Source: DATKMP01 sp963790045 (GTDB taxonomy: Bacteria; Bacteroidota; Ignavibacteria; UBA10030). From it: a DNA stretch of 64,000 bases. Numbering within the stretch: the stretch's first letter is position 1; each line of letters starts with the position of its first letter. A model generated the notes under the pieces. That model saw nothing but the letters and a program-made list of their open reading frames with translations. It did not search any database and had not been told where the DNA came from. A program made the translations under genes and the position numbers. The stretch spans positions 528,604 through 592,603 of the forward strand of contig CAWBMS010000008.1 in the NCBI GenBank assembly GCA_963790045.1. The letters are read 5' to 3'. This document shows, piece after piece, positions 21,478 through 31,598 of the stretch.

Positions 21478-21660
21478 TTATAAAATTCTTTTCAACACTT
21501 CGCTCAAGATGGTGTCCACACCCCACGTAAAGAAGGCGATCACCAGCGTAACGATAATGACAATTTTAGTCGATTCCATCAATTCTTCACGGGATGGCCA
21601 TGTAACCTTTTCCATCTCTTTCACAACATCTCGAAAAAAGTTAAGTATTTTTTCTTTCAT
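21478..21660 (-). CDS. secE: Preprotein translocase subunit SecE
   Basis: Small membrane subunit of the SecYEG channel. From the ATG at 21660 the 60-residue product has the amphipathic region FFRDVVKEMEKVTWPSREEL, the hallmark of SecE, followed by one membrane segment of about 18 residues (IVIIVTLVIAFFTWGVDTI). A GTG at 21669 would add three residues. It lies between tRNA-Trp and nusG. Confidence 0.96.
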   Translation of the reverse strand: MKEKILNFFRDVVKEMEKVTWPSREELMESTKIVIIVTLVIAFFTWGVDTILSEVLKRIL

Positions 21661-21696
21661 CGTTTGCACTCGTCCATTTCTTCAGTGTTCATTTCG

Positions 21697-21769
21697 CACG
21701 TGAGGAGGGAATCGAACCCCCAACCTGCGGTTTTGGAGACCGCTGCTCTACCAATTAAGCTACTCACGT
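21697..21769 (-). tRNA. trpT: tRNA-Trp (anticodon CCA)
   Basis: Seven-base acceptor strands ACGTGAG/CTCACGT, D-arm AGCTTAATTGGTAGAGC, anticodon loop CTCCAAA with CCA, and T-arm GGGGGTTCGATTCCCTC fold as a complete tRNA with G as discriminator base. CCA is not encoded. It lies between rpmG and secE, a conserved position. Confidence 0.96.
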
Positions 21770-21811
21770 ATTGATTACGCCGGTCGTCCATGCACTTCAG
21801 CACCGAGCAAT

Positions 21812-21961
21812 TTACTTCGTCTCTTTGTGCGATGTGCGTTTATTGCACCACGGGCAGAACTTTTTGTATTCTACACGCCCGGTTTGTTTTTTTTTGTTTT
21901 TTGTCGTGGAATAATTGCGCCGTTTACAATCGGTACATTCTAAAGTGATAATATCTCTCAT
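21812..21961 (-). CDS. rpmG: 50S ribosomal protein L33
   Basis: Small zinc-ribbon-type large-subunit protein. The 49-residue product begins MRDIITLECTDCKRRNYST and contains TGRVEYKKFCPWCNKRT, with both CxxC pairs kept (zinc-binding form). It ends HKETK at the stop 21812. An AAAAGGA site precedes the ATG by about 8 bases. It is the first gene of the rpmG-trpT-secE-nusG unit. Confidence 0.96.
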   Translation of the reverse strand: MRDIITLECTDCKRRNYSTTKNKKKQTGRVEYKKFCPWCNKRTSHKETK

Positions 21962-21992
21962 CGTCTATTCCTTTTAACTATTTCCTCATCGC

Positions 21993-22020
21993 GCTTGCGA
22001 CCGAGATTAAATCAGTGACC
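21993..22020 (-). repeat. Degenerate copy of the tRNA-Thr(GGU) 3' end
   Basis: This 28-base stretch aligns without gaps to 40050-40077, the 3' half of the tRNA-Thr gene (20 of 28 identical, all eight differences being transitions). In minus orientation it keeps the acceptor strand CGCAAGC, and a changed T-stem (ACTGA/TCGGT) that can still pair. It lies 32 bases upstream of rpmG, in the same orientation as the tRNA, at the far border of the accessory block. It may be an old attachment-site copy or tRNA remnant; chance is not excluded. Confidence 0.35.
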
Positions 22021-22166
22021 ATTTTTACACAATCTTCGGCTATTGTTTTAATAGACCAATGAAGAAAATTCAGCATTTCACTCAATGACAAACTCACCGA
22101 AGTCGACTGTTTTCTCTCGTGTTGTTTTAGCCACCAATGCGGCTCTAATAGTATTTCAAGAGTATA

Positions 22167-22195
22167 AAGATAAGACAATAAAAGGAAACAGTCAA
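22167..22195 (-). promoter_or_regulatory. Sigma-70-like promoter upstream of rpmG
   Basis: On the minus strand TTGACT (22195-22190) and TATCTT (22172-22167) are spaced by 17 bases. Transcription would start near 22160 and give a leader of about 200 bases before rpmG. The arrangement suggests the rpmG-trpT-secE-nusG unit now has its own promoter at the edge of the accessory block. Confidence 0.45.
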
Positions 22196-22381
22196 TAATA
22201 AATTGGATAAAAACATGAAAAACTATTGCACCTTATCCATGTTACAGGGTTTTTTCACTATAAACCGCTCTTTGCAATCTCTTAAAGCAATCGTTTACAT
22301 GTTTTTATGATGATATTGTTCAAAAGTAGTACACCCTCTCTTTTTATTCCCACGGCATAAGAAGAAAAATACTTTTACCGT

Positions 22382-22549
22382 CTACACAAATTTGGGTTTC
22401 CAGAAATAAATGCCGCCGCTGCACAACCCGAGAATGGCAAGCGATAAAATAAAAAACGCATAGTCGCTTGCAAAAATGACCAAGGAAATACGCTTTGAAA
22501 GGATTTCAAAATAAATGACAGAAGCGGAAAGAAGGAGCAAATTTAACAA
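22382..22549 (-). pseudogene. N-terminal remnant of a spermidine-synthase-like membrane protein
   Basis: The minus frame reads, in pieces, LLLLSASVIYFEILSKRIS and YAFFILSLAILGLCSGGIYF, then a stop at 22382. This matches the first 60 residues of the intact membrane protein at 29252-31598 (VVLCFEIISTRIS; YAFIILSLAILGLGSGGIY). No ATG opens the frame (upstream TAA) and nothing homologous follows the stop. It is a truncated paralogue, evidence of an earlier second copy of that operon. Confidence 0.7.
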
Positions 22550-22612
22550 AAATTAGTTTCATCTGTTTCGTTTTTTATTGAATCCCAAAGAGCATAGTTG
22601 ATGCTAAAATAA

Positions 22613-22651
22613 AATGAAGTCATCCTTTGATATATGCAGGATGACTTCATT
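22613..22651 (-). terminator. Hairpin downstream of the xylanase gene
   Basis: AATGAAGTCATCCT (22613-22626) and AGGATGACTTCATT (22638-22651) form a perfect 14-bp stem with an 11-base loop, about 30 bases after the xylanase stop. In the minus direction it is followed by an A/T-rich stretch containing TTTTATTTTAGC, so an intrinsic terminator is likely. Confidence 0.7.
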
Positions 22652-22682
22652 ATGATTTATTGATAACGTGGAAGAAGCGCTG

Positions 22683-25076
22683 TTATTTTATGAGCACTAA
22701 CTTCTTCGTCTCTTTATAAGAATCTGCAGTAAACCGATAGAAGTACACACCACTGGAGAGATTCGATGCATTAAAGGTTACCGAATATGTTCCAGCAGAT
22801 TGCTTTCCACTTACTAGTGTTGTACTTCTCTACCTAAAATATTATAAACTTTCAAACTTACTTGGGCTGTTTTTGGAATCGAATATTCGATTCGAGTTGT
22901 CGGATTAAAAGGATTGGGATAATTCTGTTCCAGTTTAAAAGTCGAAGGCAAATTTGAAATACTCTTTTCAACACTTGTCGGGTTGTTCTTAATATAGTTT
23001 GCCATCCACAAAAGTGCCGGTCTTGCCGTGCCATCTGAACGAACCAGGTAACTCGAGGAAATTGGCGCCCACATTTCATCCTCTTTGTATCCCCAGAGAG
23101 TAATGCCTTTCACATCGGGATTTTGCCAGAATATCGGAAATATCATTTGATATTCTTTCGATTGGAGGTTGTCGTCAGGCGTTCCAGCATTGTTCAGATT
23201 TCCTAAATCCATCTCAGATATGTAGATCGGCACACCGGTCGCCGCAAGTCGGTCCAGATTACTCCTCAATATGCTCGTATCGGCAGACTCTATTTCACCA
23301 CTATGGCATTGCAAGCCAATACCATCTATCAGTCCCTGTTGCTCCAGCAAATTGACGATTTGCAGGTAGGAAGTTGTGGCTGAATTGTCATTAATGATGT
23401 TGTAATCATTAATCAGCAGTTTCGTATCGCTCGGCATGTACTTCCTCGCCAGCTTGAAAGCGGTTATTATCCAGTCCCACCCCGTTGCCCCCTTACCACC
23501 AAGGGCCTTTTCGTAATTAGCATTAGTGCCGGAGCCATCCGGAGGATTATGTCCAGTCAGAGGCTCATTTACAACATCGACCATATCTAATTTCGGATAT
23601 CGCTGTCCCACTTCTCTGATCCATGTGTCGATGTAATGATACTGTGTCGCAGAATCGAGGCCGGAGATCCATGAAGGCTGCTGCTGTCCCCAAATCAAAT
23701 TATGGTCTTTGAACACCATATGATGGCTCAGCGCGTAGTTATATACTTCATCCAGTCCGCTCCAATTCCATTGTGTTGTATCTTGTGAAATACCCGATTG
23801 AACCCCATTTACCTGCATTTCCGGGGGTTATCTGGTTCCAAAAATTGGCGAAATTTGAATCGGGGGAATCGTCTGCATTCCCTAAGAACTTAGCCATACC
23901 AGCAGCCAGTGCAGGGCCATTGTAGACTCCTGCCAGGATTTATTATACCCAATCCTTCATTATCAAGATTACTTACAGTAAAATGAAGATATGATTTACC
24001 AAAGGCGAGCTTATCGATATCCAATCCCCGGCGTCCACCACCGATTTGGAAAGTCCTCGTTAAACTGTCTATACTTACGACGAACGGATTTCCCATTGCA
24101 CCCCGATAGGCGTTCTCAGTCAGGTTGACCCACTTCCACACTCCTGCGCCGACTGTGCCAGGACCATCCACAAAATAAGTTGGCTGCGAGAAACCGGCTG
24201 TGTCAAGGCCGGCTACGGCAATCCAATCGCTATCCAGCGCGGCGTCTTTCATGCCGAATCCATTGCCATAGAAAAAGGTGCCGCTGCCTGAATCGACTCG
24301 GACGCGTGCAAAAAGATTGTAAGCTCCCGAATCGGGGAATTGCATCTGATACGTTATCACACGACTCGTGTCGCCAGGATTTCCGGTATTTACAGGGCTG
24401 GAATTCACAGCAACATAAATCTCACCGCTATCTTGCAGGACTGAGAAATCGCTGCCGCCCCCTCCCGATTCTCCTTCCACTATTAAAGGTCTCTTGCTTG
24501 CATTCGCGTCCACGATCTGTAGATTATCGATCCAAATAGCATTCCCGGTATCCACGCTTCCGTAGAAGTGAACAGGCCCTCGGATGTATCTGGAAGTATC
24601 GGTGACAGTAAACTGCATCGTGTATTGCTTCCATTGCGTCGTGAGAGTAGCTGGGCGTATTGCTCGCATATTCTCCGTCGTGCCTGACTCCATAGTAGTG
24701 AAATTAACGGTCTCACCGGCATTTGCGCTTTTCGCCCAAATAGAATAATTGTAAGTCTAGCCCCTGGCATCACTTGCAAACTCTCTGCAATTGCCTGGAT
24801 ATCCCATTGATTGACACCAAGACCATGAACTGTAACTTTCAATGCGCGGTTTCCTTGTTCCACTGTGTCACTGACAATTTCGAATACCGGTCTCGATTTT
24901 ACCGTGTCAGCCACTTGGATAACCCATCCTTTAACAGAATTTACAATACCCGTATCAGAATTTTCAAATCCTCCATTGGTAACAATCTGTGCATGAAGCA
25001 CGTCAAATAACCCGAAAAGAAAAACAGAAACTACAATCAATCTGTATAATTTATTATATTTAATCGAATCGCTCAT
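22683..25076 (-). CDS. GH10 endo-1,4-beta-xylanase with carbohydrate-binding modules and T9SS tail, frameshifted
   Basis: Secreted endoxylanase. After a signal peptide (start MSDSIKYNK, GGAG 5 bases before the ATG at 25076) come a CBM4/9/22-like module with IVTNGGFENSD and AIWIDNLQIVD, then a second module ending TFQIGGGRRGLDIDKLAFG. The GH10 domain starts ALAAGMAKFLGNADDSPDS and has the acid/base region DMVDVVNEPL and the nucleophile region IYISEMDL. The C-terminus has NYPNPFNPTTRIEYSIPKT and GVYFYRFTAD...KKLVLIK, a T9SS sorting domain. Frame changes near 22828, 23825, 23930 and 24765 split the roughly 800-residue protein. All parts are present in order, so a single gene with sequence errors is likelier than four genes. 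Confidence 0.85.
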
Positions 25077-25174
25077 CATGACTCCAATGTAATTAGTAAA
25101 ACATAACGTCTTTTTTAAAGTACTCATTCTTTTTTACTTAGTAAATAATTTTCTGCAATCACTTTCACTTAACC

Positions 25175-26947
25175 TCATTTCACCAATACCATTTTTCTCA
25201 CCTGGTGGAAAGTGCCGGCGGTAATGGAATAGAAATAAACTCCGCTCGATAATTTATCGGCATTAAATCCGACCGAGTGATTACCCGCCGTTTGCCGTCC
25301 ATCTACCAGAGTCTTAACTTCTCTCCCGAGCACATCATAAATTTTCAATGTGACGTTACTGGTCACCGGCAACTGGTAATTAATAACTGTTGTTGGATTG
25401 AAGGGATTAGGATAGTTCTGTTCCACTTGGAGTTTATCGGGAACTTGCCCCTGTGTGCGAACAAAATCCCAAAGATAAGGGTGAGGCGAAAGACTGCCAC
25501 CAATCAAAGCTAATTCAGCACTTTCTTGCGCCTTCCAAAATGCATACTGAGTTGGGAACCACCCTAAATCGCCAACAGGGAACGCACCCAATCCTCCTGT
25601 TAACAAATCAGCATCGGTATAGGAAAGATCGATTGGAATTGGCCAATCCGCATGAACGAAATTTAAAGCTTCTGGATTTTCCGCTTGACGCCATGATTGC
25701 ATTGGAGTTTTGTAGCCTGTGTCAACGCATGCTATTGCATAAGCTTTTAAAACTGCAAGCTGGGTTGTGAACAACACATCCGTCTTTTTAAAAGCAGGTA
25801 ATTTATTCAATATCCAACCAAGCTTCGTAAGATCATGATATGCTTTATTGGCAAATAAGCTTTCAGTTCTTGCGTTCGCTAAAATCATCTGGGAGACCCA
25901 TTGAGCACTACCATCAATATGGTTCGTATTTAATGTTTGAACGATATTGGAAAGTGATGTATCCCAATATGCGAGGTTCTTATCTACATAAACGCCATAT
26001 GTTCTTGCCGTGAAAGTGGAATCCACACGCAGGTTAACAAGACCCATTGGTAAGGTGTCTGCGCTAAGACCAGCATCCTCCACACCAAAAGGTTGGTAAT
26101 AGGCTTGCAGCTGGCAGTTGACATAGATGTTATTGGTTATGCTGAGATTCGTCTGATCTCCGTAATTCATCATAACATAACCTGCACAATCTATAAAGTC
26201 ATTATGATTGAAAATCACTCTATTCACCGTGTATCCATTCCTGAATCTGTACAAATCACCCTGAGTATTCACGTGTGTGCAGTTTTCAACTAAAAGAGTA
26301 TCCTGCTGAAATGCCGAACCACTATTGAAATCTGTAACACCACCGTTACGACGGCATGAATGTCCATCCAAATTTACAAAGTAATCATTTGTAAATTTTA
26401 TAACCGACATTGCCGGAGGACCGCCAACCCATGTCCACAAAGTATGCTCCATAATGCAATTATCCACTTGTAGTTTCAGACCGGGTCCACTAAAACCAAA
26501 GAATGCCCATCCTCCGCTGTTGTTTTGTGCATTACCTAATTCAAGATCGACGTTCTTAACAAGCAGGTCTTTATTGATGGTCATACCTCCAGTGACGTTA
26601 ACCCCTGTTACACTAACAACATTACCCGTAACAATCGGCGGCTGCATTGTAAGTGAAACTGTTTTCAAATTTTGCTCCGGTCCCATAATGATGGTCCGAT
26701 ATTTGGAGGAAGAGGAAGAATTATTGTCGCACCCATAAACTCCCCCGGCTTTCAGAAAATATACACGGGTTGCGGGAGCAAGACTGTCTGATTTCATGAG
26801 AAGATACAGAGTATTATCTCCAAATTCATAACTATCTTTTACCACAAGAGTATCGCCGCTTACTCTCGAGACATACTGCATATCCTGTGCAAACGTCAAT
26901 GATATAGAAAGAGCAACCATGATAAAAAGCATTATTATACTTTTCAT
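25175..26947 (-). CDS. Secreted parallel-beta-helix-like protein with T9SS tail (copy 1)
   Basis: A 590-residue exported protein of unknown activity. The start is the ATG at 26947, 7 bases after GGAGG; an 18-residue signal peptide ends LTFAQ. The middle has successive short strands such as KLQVDNCIMEHTLW, DTLLVENCTHVNTQG and NRVIFNHNDFIDCAGYV, a rung-like repetition typical of right-handed beta-helix folds (inference). The C-terminus carries NYPNPFNPTTVINYQLPV, LKIYDVLGREVKTLV and ends MVLVK, a T9SS sorting domain. It is clearly paralogous to the gene at 33728-35485 along its whole length. It follows no visible operon partner and precedes the xylanase gene. Polysaccharide lyase or glycan-binding function is possible but unproven. 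Confidence 0.8.
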   Translation of the reverse strand: MKSIIMLFIMVALSISLTFAQDMQYVSRVSGDTLVVKDSYEFGDNTLYLLMKSDSLAPATRVYFLKAGGVYGCDNNSSSSSKYRTIIMGPEQNLKTVSLTMQPPIVTGNVVSVTGVNVTGGMTINKDLLVKNVDLELGNAQNNSGGWAFFGFSGPGLKLQVDNCIMEHTLWTWVGGPPAMSVIKFTNDYFVNLDGHSCRRNGGVTDFNSGSAFQQDTLLVENCTHVNTQGDLYRFRNGYTVNRVIFNHNDFIDCAGYVMMNYGDQTNLSITNNIYVNCQLQAYYQPFGVEDAGLSADTLPMGLVNLRVDSTFTARTYGVYVDKNLAYWDTSLSNIVQTLNTNHIDGSAQWVSQMILANARTESLFANKAYHDLTKLGWILNKLPAFKKTDVLFTTQLAVLKAYAIACVDTGYKTPMQSWRQAENPEALNFVHADWPIPIDLSYTDADLLTGGLGAFPVGDLGWFPTQYAFWKAQESAELALIGGSLSPHPYLWDFVRTQGQVPDKLQVEQNYPNPFNPTTVINYQLPVTSNVTLKIYDVLGREVKTLVDGRQTAGNHSVGFNADKLSSGVYFYSITAGTFHQVRKMVLVK

Positions 26948-27306
26948 TTGGAACCTCCATAAAGAAATTGTTTTTATAAACCATCTGCAAAAAATATCCG
27001 TTGTTTTTCTCTTCATTCATCTATCGGTTCCATAGTATGAAAAAGATATAAGACACGTTATAAAAAACATTTACTTCATTCGAATTTACGCTCAAATCAT
27101 GAAAAGGTAGATTGTGTTTAAGTTTAAAATCCTATCTTTATATTAAAATTACCAGATTTTTTGTCTTTGCCAGTTTAAAGTCCGGCACCTATAATCCCCT
27201 AATTTACACTATTTTCATTTACTGTCAAGTTCAATGGTAACTTGAAGTCAATACTTGATTAAGACCTCTCTTCCACCGCTAATAGTCAGCACTATTGATG
27301 ATGAAT
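26948..27306 (-). other. Intergenic, no gene seen
   Basis: A/T-rich spacer of 359 bases between the SGNH hydrolase gene and beta-helix copy 1. It should hold the copy 1 promoter and the end of the SGNH transcript, but I could not pick a convincing -35/-10 pair or terminator hairpin. No copy of the Cys-rich-peptide element found upstream of the TonB-dependent receptor is present. Confidence 0.5.
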
Positions 27307-29250
27307 TCATTTTAAAGCATTTAGTATTTGTTGTTTTAGTTTATTTGCTTCGGGATAATTGGGTTTTACCGATAAGCATTTTTGTATCATTGCCAAAGCT
27401 GCTTTAAAATCTTTCTTTTGGGAATAAGCCAACGAAAGATTGTATGACACTGATGGATCCTTGGAATTTAATTTATACGCTTCAGTTAAATATCTAACTG
27501 CATCATCGTACCTTTCTCTATACAGTTGTATTATTCCAACTCTCTTTGAAGTATAATCCGACATATCTATTTTATTTTTATGATAAAAATATGTAAGAAG
27601 AGTATTGAAATCCTTTAGAGCAGGGTACTGATAGAGTAAAAGATTAATATGATTTAAATAATTTTTTATATCATCTCTTTTCAAATACGTTGCAGCGGCA
27701 AATAAATGGGCATCAGTCCAGGATAAACTTCCTTCTGTTTTGTACATTGCTATAGAATCGATTAAATCCTTTGGGTGAAGTAACTCGACAAAATCCTTCT
27801 CTTGAAATTCCGACATTACTTTACTCTTTTTTACGTACGGCCAATTATTTTTCAGTAAAGTAATATTATCATTACCAATGATTGAATCGAGTTTTGTAAA
27901 TATAAAATTAACACGTGTTAAACTATCCTGCTCGCCAAACGGAATTTCAGGGTCTTCTGTTTTCGGTAGATATCCTTCTTTTTCCATACAATCGTAAAAA
28001 GCTTTTCCCATAAGTTGATATCCTTTTACATTCGGATGCAAATGATCAACAATGAGATTGTCACCAACTATTCCATCTGGACTTGCGGAATCAAATATTG
28101 AGTCCGTTTGAACAACAGAATCATGAAATTCTAGACCCAAATCGTCGATGAGTTTATTTATCTTTTCGGGCGCCCTGAACCTCAGTGCATCCAGATCCTT
28201 TGCCAATTTGAAAAGGGAATCAGCTTTTGCAATATGATTACTTTTTAACTCCTTCTCCGCCTCTTCATAAGCTTGATCTGCGGTTTGATTTCCCGGTGTA
28301 CTTACCGAAATAAACGGTTTTTGATCTTTTAAATTACTGACTAACCTGCCCAATATGACCGGCACTCCTTTATCTTTAATCATCTTTAGAATATCGGTCA
28401 TGTTCTCCCTAAATTGTTCAACTCCTTCGTCGAACAACTTAGAATTCAAAAGAATGGATTTGTCTTTTGCCATATTAGACATCATGGTACCTGAGGGTTT
28501 ATTATTATTCCCGGATGACCACAATGACGATACCCAGTGCAATGAATTGCGCACGAGTTGCGTTATCCTGAAGTCATTCAAATACAACATGAATCTGATG
28601 AGAGTTCGGGACGCACCAAACGATTGAACCGACCCGACACCCAATGCGCCATAATATTCATTATGTCCGGTATAGATTAAAATTAAATCCGGCTTTTGAT
28701 TCAGTACTCCCGGTAAAAGGTCTAACAACGTGTACGAGTTTATCGCGGTCATACCTAAATTAATAACTTCGATTGGTGTATGAGGATAAACCAATTCTAA
28801 CCTCTTCCGTATATACCGGGAAAACGATCCCATCGGGCTATATGGAAAACCTTCCGCACTGCTTTCACCTAAGACAAACACCCTAAAAGAAGTTGTTTTT
28901 TTGTGCATATCGAATTCATCTGCACTTGTCGTAGGGTTAAAGCTGCCGCTCGTAAAATATTTTTTTCCGCTGTTCTCGTTTATTACATATTTACCTTCCC
29001 CAACACTCACCCATTGATCAAAATTATTACCATAATTTATGATCCTTAAGAAAATTTCAAGAATGACTAAAAAGATTATTGGCAGCAATACCAATACTGC
29101 ATAAAACCATTTAGGGGGTGGTTTTTCTGTTGACTCAACTATTTTTTTTATTTCCGATCGTTGAAGATGATATTTTTTTGAAAGTTCACTTAGTGAAAGA
29201 CGATCTTTATCGTTTAAAAGCTGCTCCTTTATTTCTTTGGATATTTTCAT
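27307..29250 (-). CDS. Membrane-anchored SGNH hydrolase with C-terminal TPRs
   Basis: A 647-residue protein with three parts. Residues 1-45 are cytoplasmic and contain a helix-turn-helix-like stretch (LSLSELSKKYHLQRSEIKK). A membrane segment follows at about 48-68 (FYAVLVLLPIIFLVILEIFL). The exported SGNH/GDSL domain has block I VLGESSAEGFPYS near 120-135, GHNEYYG (Asn of the oxyanion hole) and block V DHLHPNVKGYQLMG. The C-terminus has TPR-like repeats (YRERYDDAVRYLTEAYKLNS; KDFKAALAMIQKCLSVKP). This architecture is usual for acyl-esterases or transferases acting on surface glycans, but the substrate is unknown. It is last in a three-gene operon, one base after the previous stop. Confidence 0.8.
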   Translation of the reverse strand: MKISKEIKEQLLNDKDRLSLSELSKKYHLQRSEIKKIVESTEKPPPKWFYAVLVLLPIIFLVILEIFLRIINYGNNFDQWVSVGEGKYVINENSGKKYFTSGSFNPTTSADEFDMHKKTTSFRVFVLGESSAEGFPYSPMGSFSRYIRKRLELVYPHTPIEVINLGMTAINSYTLLDLLPGVLNQKPDLILIYTGHNEYYGALGVGSVQSFGASRTLIRFMLYLNDFRITQLVRNSLHWVSSLWSSGNNNKPSGTMMSNMAKDKSILLNSKLFDEGVEQFRENMTDILKMIKDKGVPVILGRLVSNLKDQKPFISVSTPGNQTADQAYEEAEKELKSNHIAKADSLFKLAKDLDALRFRAPEKINKLIDDLGLEFHDSVVQTDSIFDSASPDGIVGDNLIVDHLHPNVKGYQLMGKAFYDCMEKEGYLPKTEDPEIPFGEQDSLTRVNFIFTKLDSIIGNDNITLLKNNWPYVKKSKVMSEFQEKDFVELLHPKDLIDSIAMYKTEGSLSWTDAHLFAAATYLKRDDIKNYLNHINLLLYQYPALKDFNTLLTYFYHKNKIDMSDYTSKRVGIIQLYRERYDDAVRYLTEAYKLNSKDPSVSYNLSLAYSQKKDFKAALAMIQKCLSVKPNYPEANKLKQQILNALK

Positions 29251-29251
29251 A

Positions 29252-31598
29252 CTAGCCCTGTTTACTGGTTGTAGAACCCGAACTCAAAAAAATAAAGATA
29301 AGTAAATACATACTTAATCCAACAAAAAAGCATGCCGTAAACCCAAAAGTCATGGAGAGGATCACTGCCGTTATCGAACCGAGAACGGTAAAAATCCCGT
29401 TTACTCCATACATCCATGGTATATATTTTACTAGATTATTTTGCTGTAACATTTGTATCCCGGTGGGAAAAGGAATACCTAATAAAAAGCCGAATGGCAA
29501 CAGTAAAACAAAACAAACAATCGCTCGAACAAATAATCCATAAGCCAGCAATTCATTGAGTATAAACGGATGTACAACAAATAGAACCACACCGGCAATG
29601 ACTATGAAACCCGATATATTTTTCAACCGTTTCACATTGTCATGCGAATAAATTTTTCCCCCGAAAAAACTTCCGATCCCCATTCCGACCAATAGCGAAC
29701 CAAGCAAAATGGATAAAGCAATCGTTGGCGAGCCAAGGTAAAGAATAAACTTTTGGAATAGTGATAGTTCTAAAATCATAAATCCGATACCAATGCATAT
29801 AAAAACTAAGAGAGGAAGGTAAACCGTTACTTTTCTCTTTGCCCTTTTTATTATTTTTCAATTTTGATTTTATCTTCTTCAAAGGGATTATGACCGACAA
29901 CAAGGCAGCCACCGATGTTGCGGCTAGAAGATTCACAAAGTCACCGGGCACACCTTTATCTACTTTATAAAAAAACGGGTTGTCATCACGAACAGGAGAT
30001 ATATCAGAGCTGTTACTTGCTAATATTTTTTCGAGAGAACTTTGCCTATCTTTGATATTCTGTAACAAAATATTTTCAACTTCATCGTTAATGGGATTAT
30101 CGAGAAACGGAAGATAGGTTACACGAGGGAAATCGGCAGGAAAGGAGTTTGCGGTTTTTCCTATAGCATTTATTTCATCAATCGTATAAGCAGATTTTTT
30201 AATTACGATTGTTGGCGCATACTCGCTGCCCAAAATTAAAAAGTGATTCACGGCGTCGGCATTATCAATCCCGTTTTCTTTAAAAGCATATAACGTCGTA
30301 ACAATAAGTCTAACAAGTTCCCATCTATTGTGTAAAGTAAAAATAAGCTGGCCGTTTTGAGTTAGATTTTGCAAGTAATCTTTCATCGCTTCCACGGTGA
30401 GAAGAAAATTTTCATTGGAAGCAAGCCCGTCAATATTCTGCAATTGTTTTGTAGAAGGAAGGGCCAGGACGATGATATTGTAATGCTGTTGGGTGCTTTT
30501 GATGAAATGGCGGCCTTCCGCCACTTCGATATTCACTTGTGGAAAATTTGTATAAATACCTCCGTTAAAGTCACTATTATTTTTTACGATCGCTACAAAA
30601 TCCGGGTTCACCTCCACACCGGTAATTTTTTGAACCCCTCCAAGAATTCCAGCAAGAATTTCTCCCCCGCCGCCAGGACCTATCACCAGCATATTTTTCT
30701 TTTCTTCTTTCGTCAGAAAAAGAAACGGAATTGTCGTTGAATGCTGAAGCAACATCTTGTCAAGAAGTGTATCATGATGTGCAATGCTTCCATTGAACTT
30801 GTACATTTGGGACCCTGCCGCACCATCGATGAAAAGATCCTTAACAATATTTTGATTGTTATATTCAACCAAATCTGATCTTCCATTGATGCTCCACCTG
30901 CTATCGATGATATCGGGATGTATAGTTGGATTGTCGTAGGTATAATACATATCCTTTTCAGGAAAGTGTCCAATCGGAATTTTTCCTAGGAACTCTTGTT
31001 TTCCAAAGACTGTCAAAAGAAGAGCCAAACTTATAAGAGAAAGATACAGTAAATATTTTTTATCCTTTTTAACATTCAAATAATTAATGGATGAAATAAA
31101 TAGAACGAGAGCCAAAAATAGAACGGCATTTGCAGCATTGAATAAATTGAAAATGTATATTGAAAAGACAGATCCTAATGCTGCGCCAATGAGATCCGAA
31201 GCATAGACTCTAAAACCTGCACTTGCGTAATTGCTAAAAAACTCAGCGTAGACGATTCCAGCAAAAAAGAACGGAAAAAAAAGAAGGAAAAAATAGAGAT
31301 ACGGGTTTGTTATGAAAAAAAATATTTCCAGTATAATAAAAAGAAATAGTGAACCCCCTGATAAAAGAATGTACCGGCTGAACACTTTTGGATTTTTAGT
31401 CGAACCCTCTTCAGGTTTTATTTTGTAATAGGAATAAATTCCGCCGCTTCCCAGCCCCAAAATGGCCAATGACAAAATTATAAAGGCATAATTTTGTACA
31501 AAGATGAGAGAAGAAATTCTTGTGGAGATAATCTCAAAGCAAAGAACAACTGCTGAGACAACAAGAATACTGAAATTTACATGTTTAACATTGTTCAT
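29252..31598 (-). CDS. Spermidine-synthase-like fold inside a polytopic membrane protein, one frameshift
   Basis: The N-terminal part has about seven membrane segments (first YAFIILSLAILGLGSGGIYS). A central methyltransferase/spermidine-synthase-like domain follows, with the SAM-type glycine motif MLVIGPGGGGEILAG and GVEVNPDFVAI. Then come four or more membrane segments, including LILELSLFQKFILYLGSP-type sequence and LLVGMGIGSFFGGKIYS. A shift near 29840 separates the last membrane region. The domain order resembles fused MFS/SpeE-type proteins. Whether it makes polyamines is doubtful, because the usual spermidine-synthase acidic catalytic motif is not evident. It overlaps the upstream foldase gene by 4 bases (ATGA), so the two are translationally coupled. 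Confidence 0.75.

Noticed and set aside
21978..22178. 66-codon minus-strand frame upstream of rpmG
   Set aside because: Its ATG overlaps the predicted -10 region, it has no recognisable domain, and it covers the tRNA-Thr-like remnant. I read it as untranslated leader.
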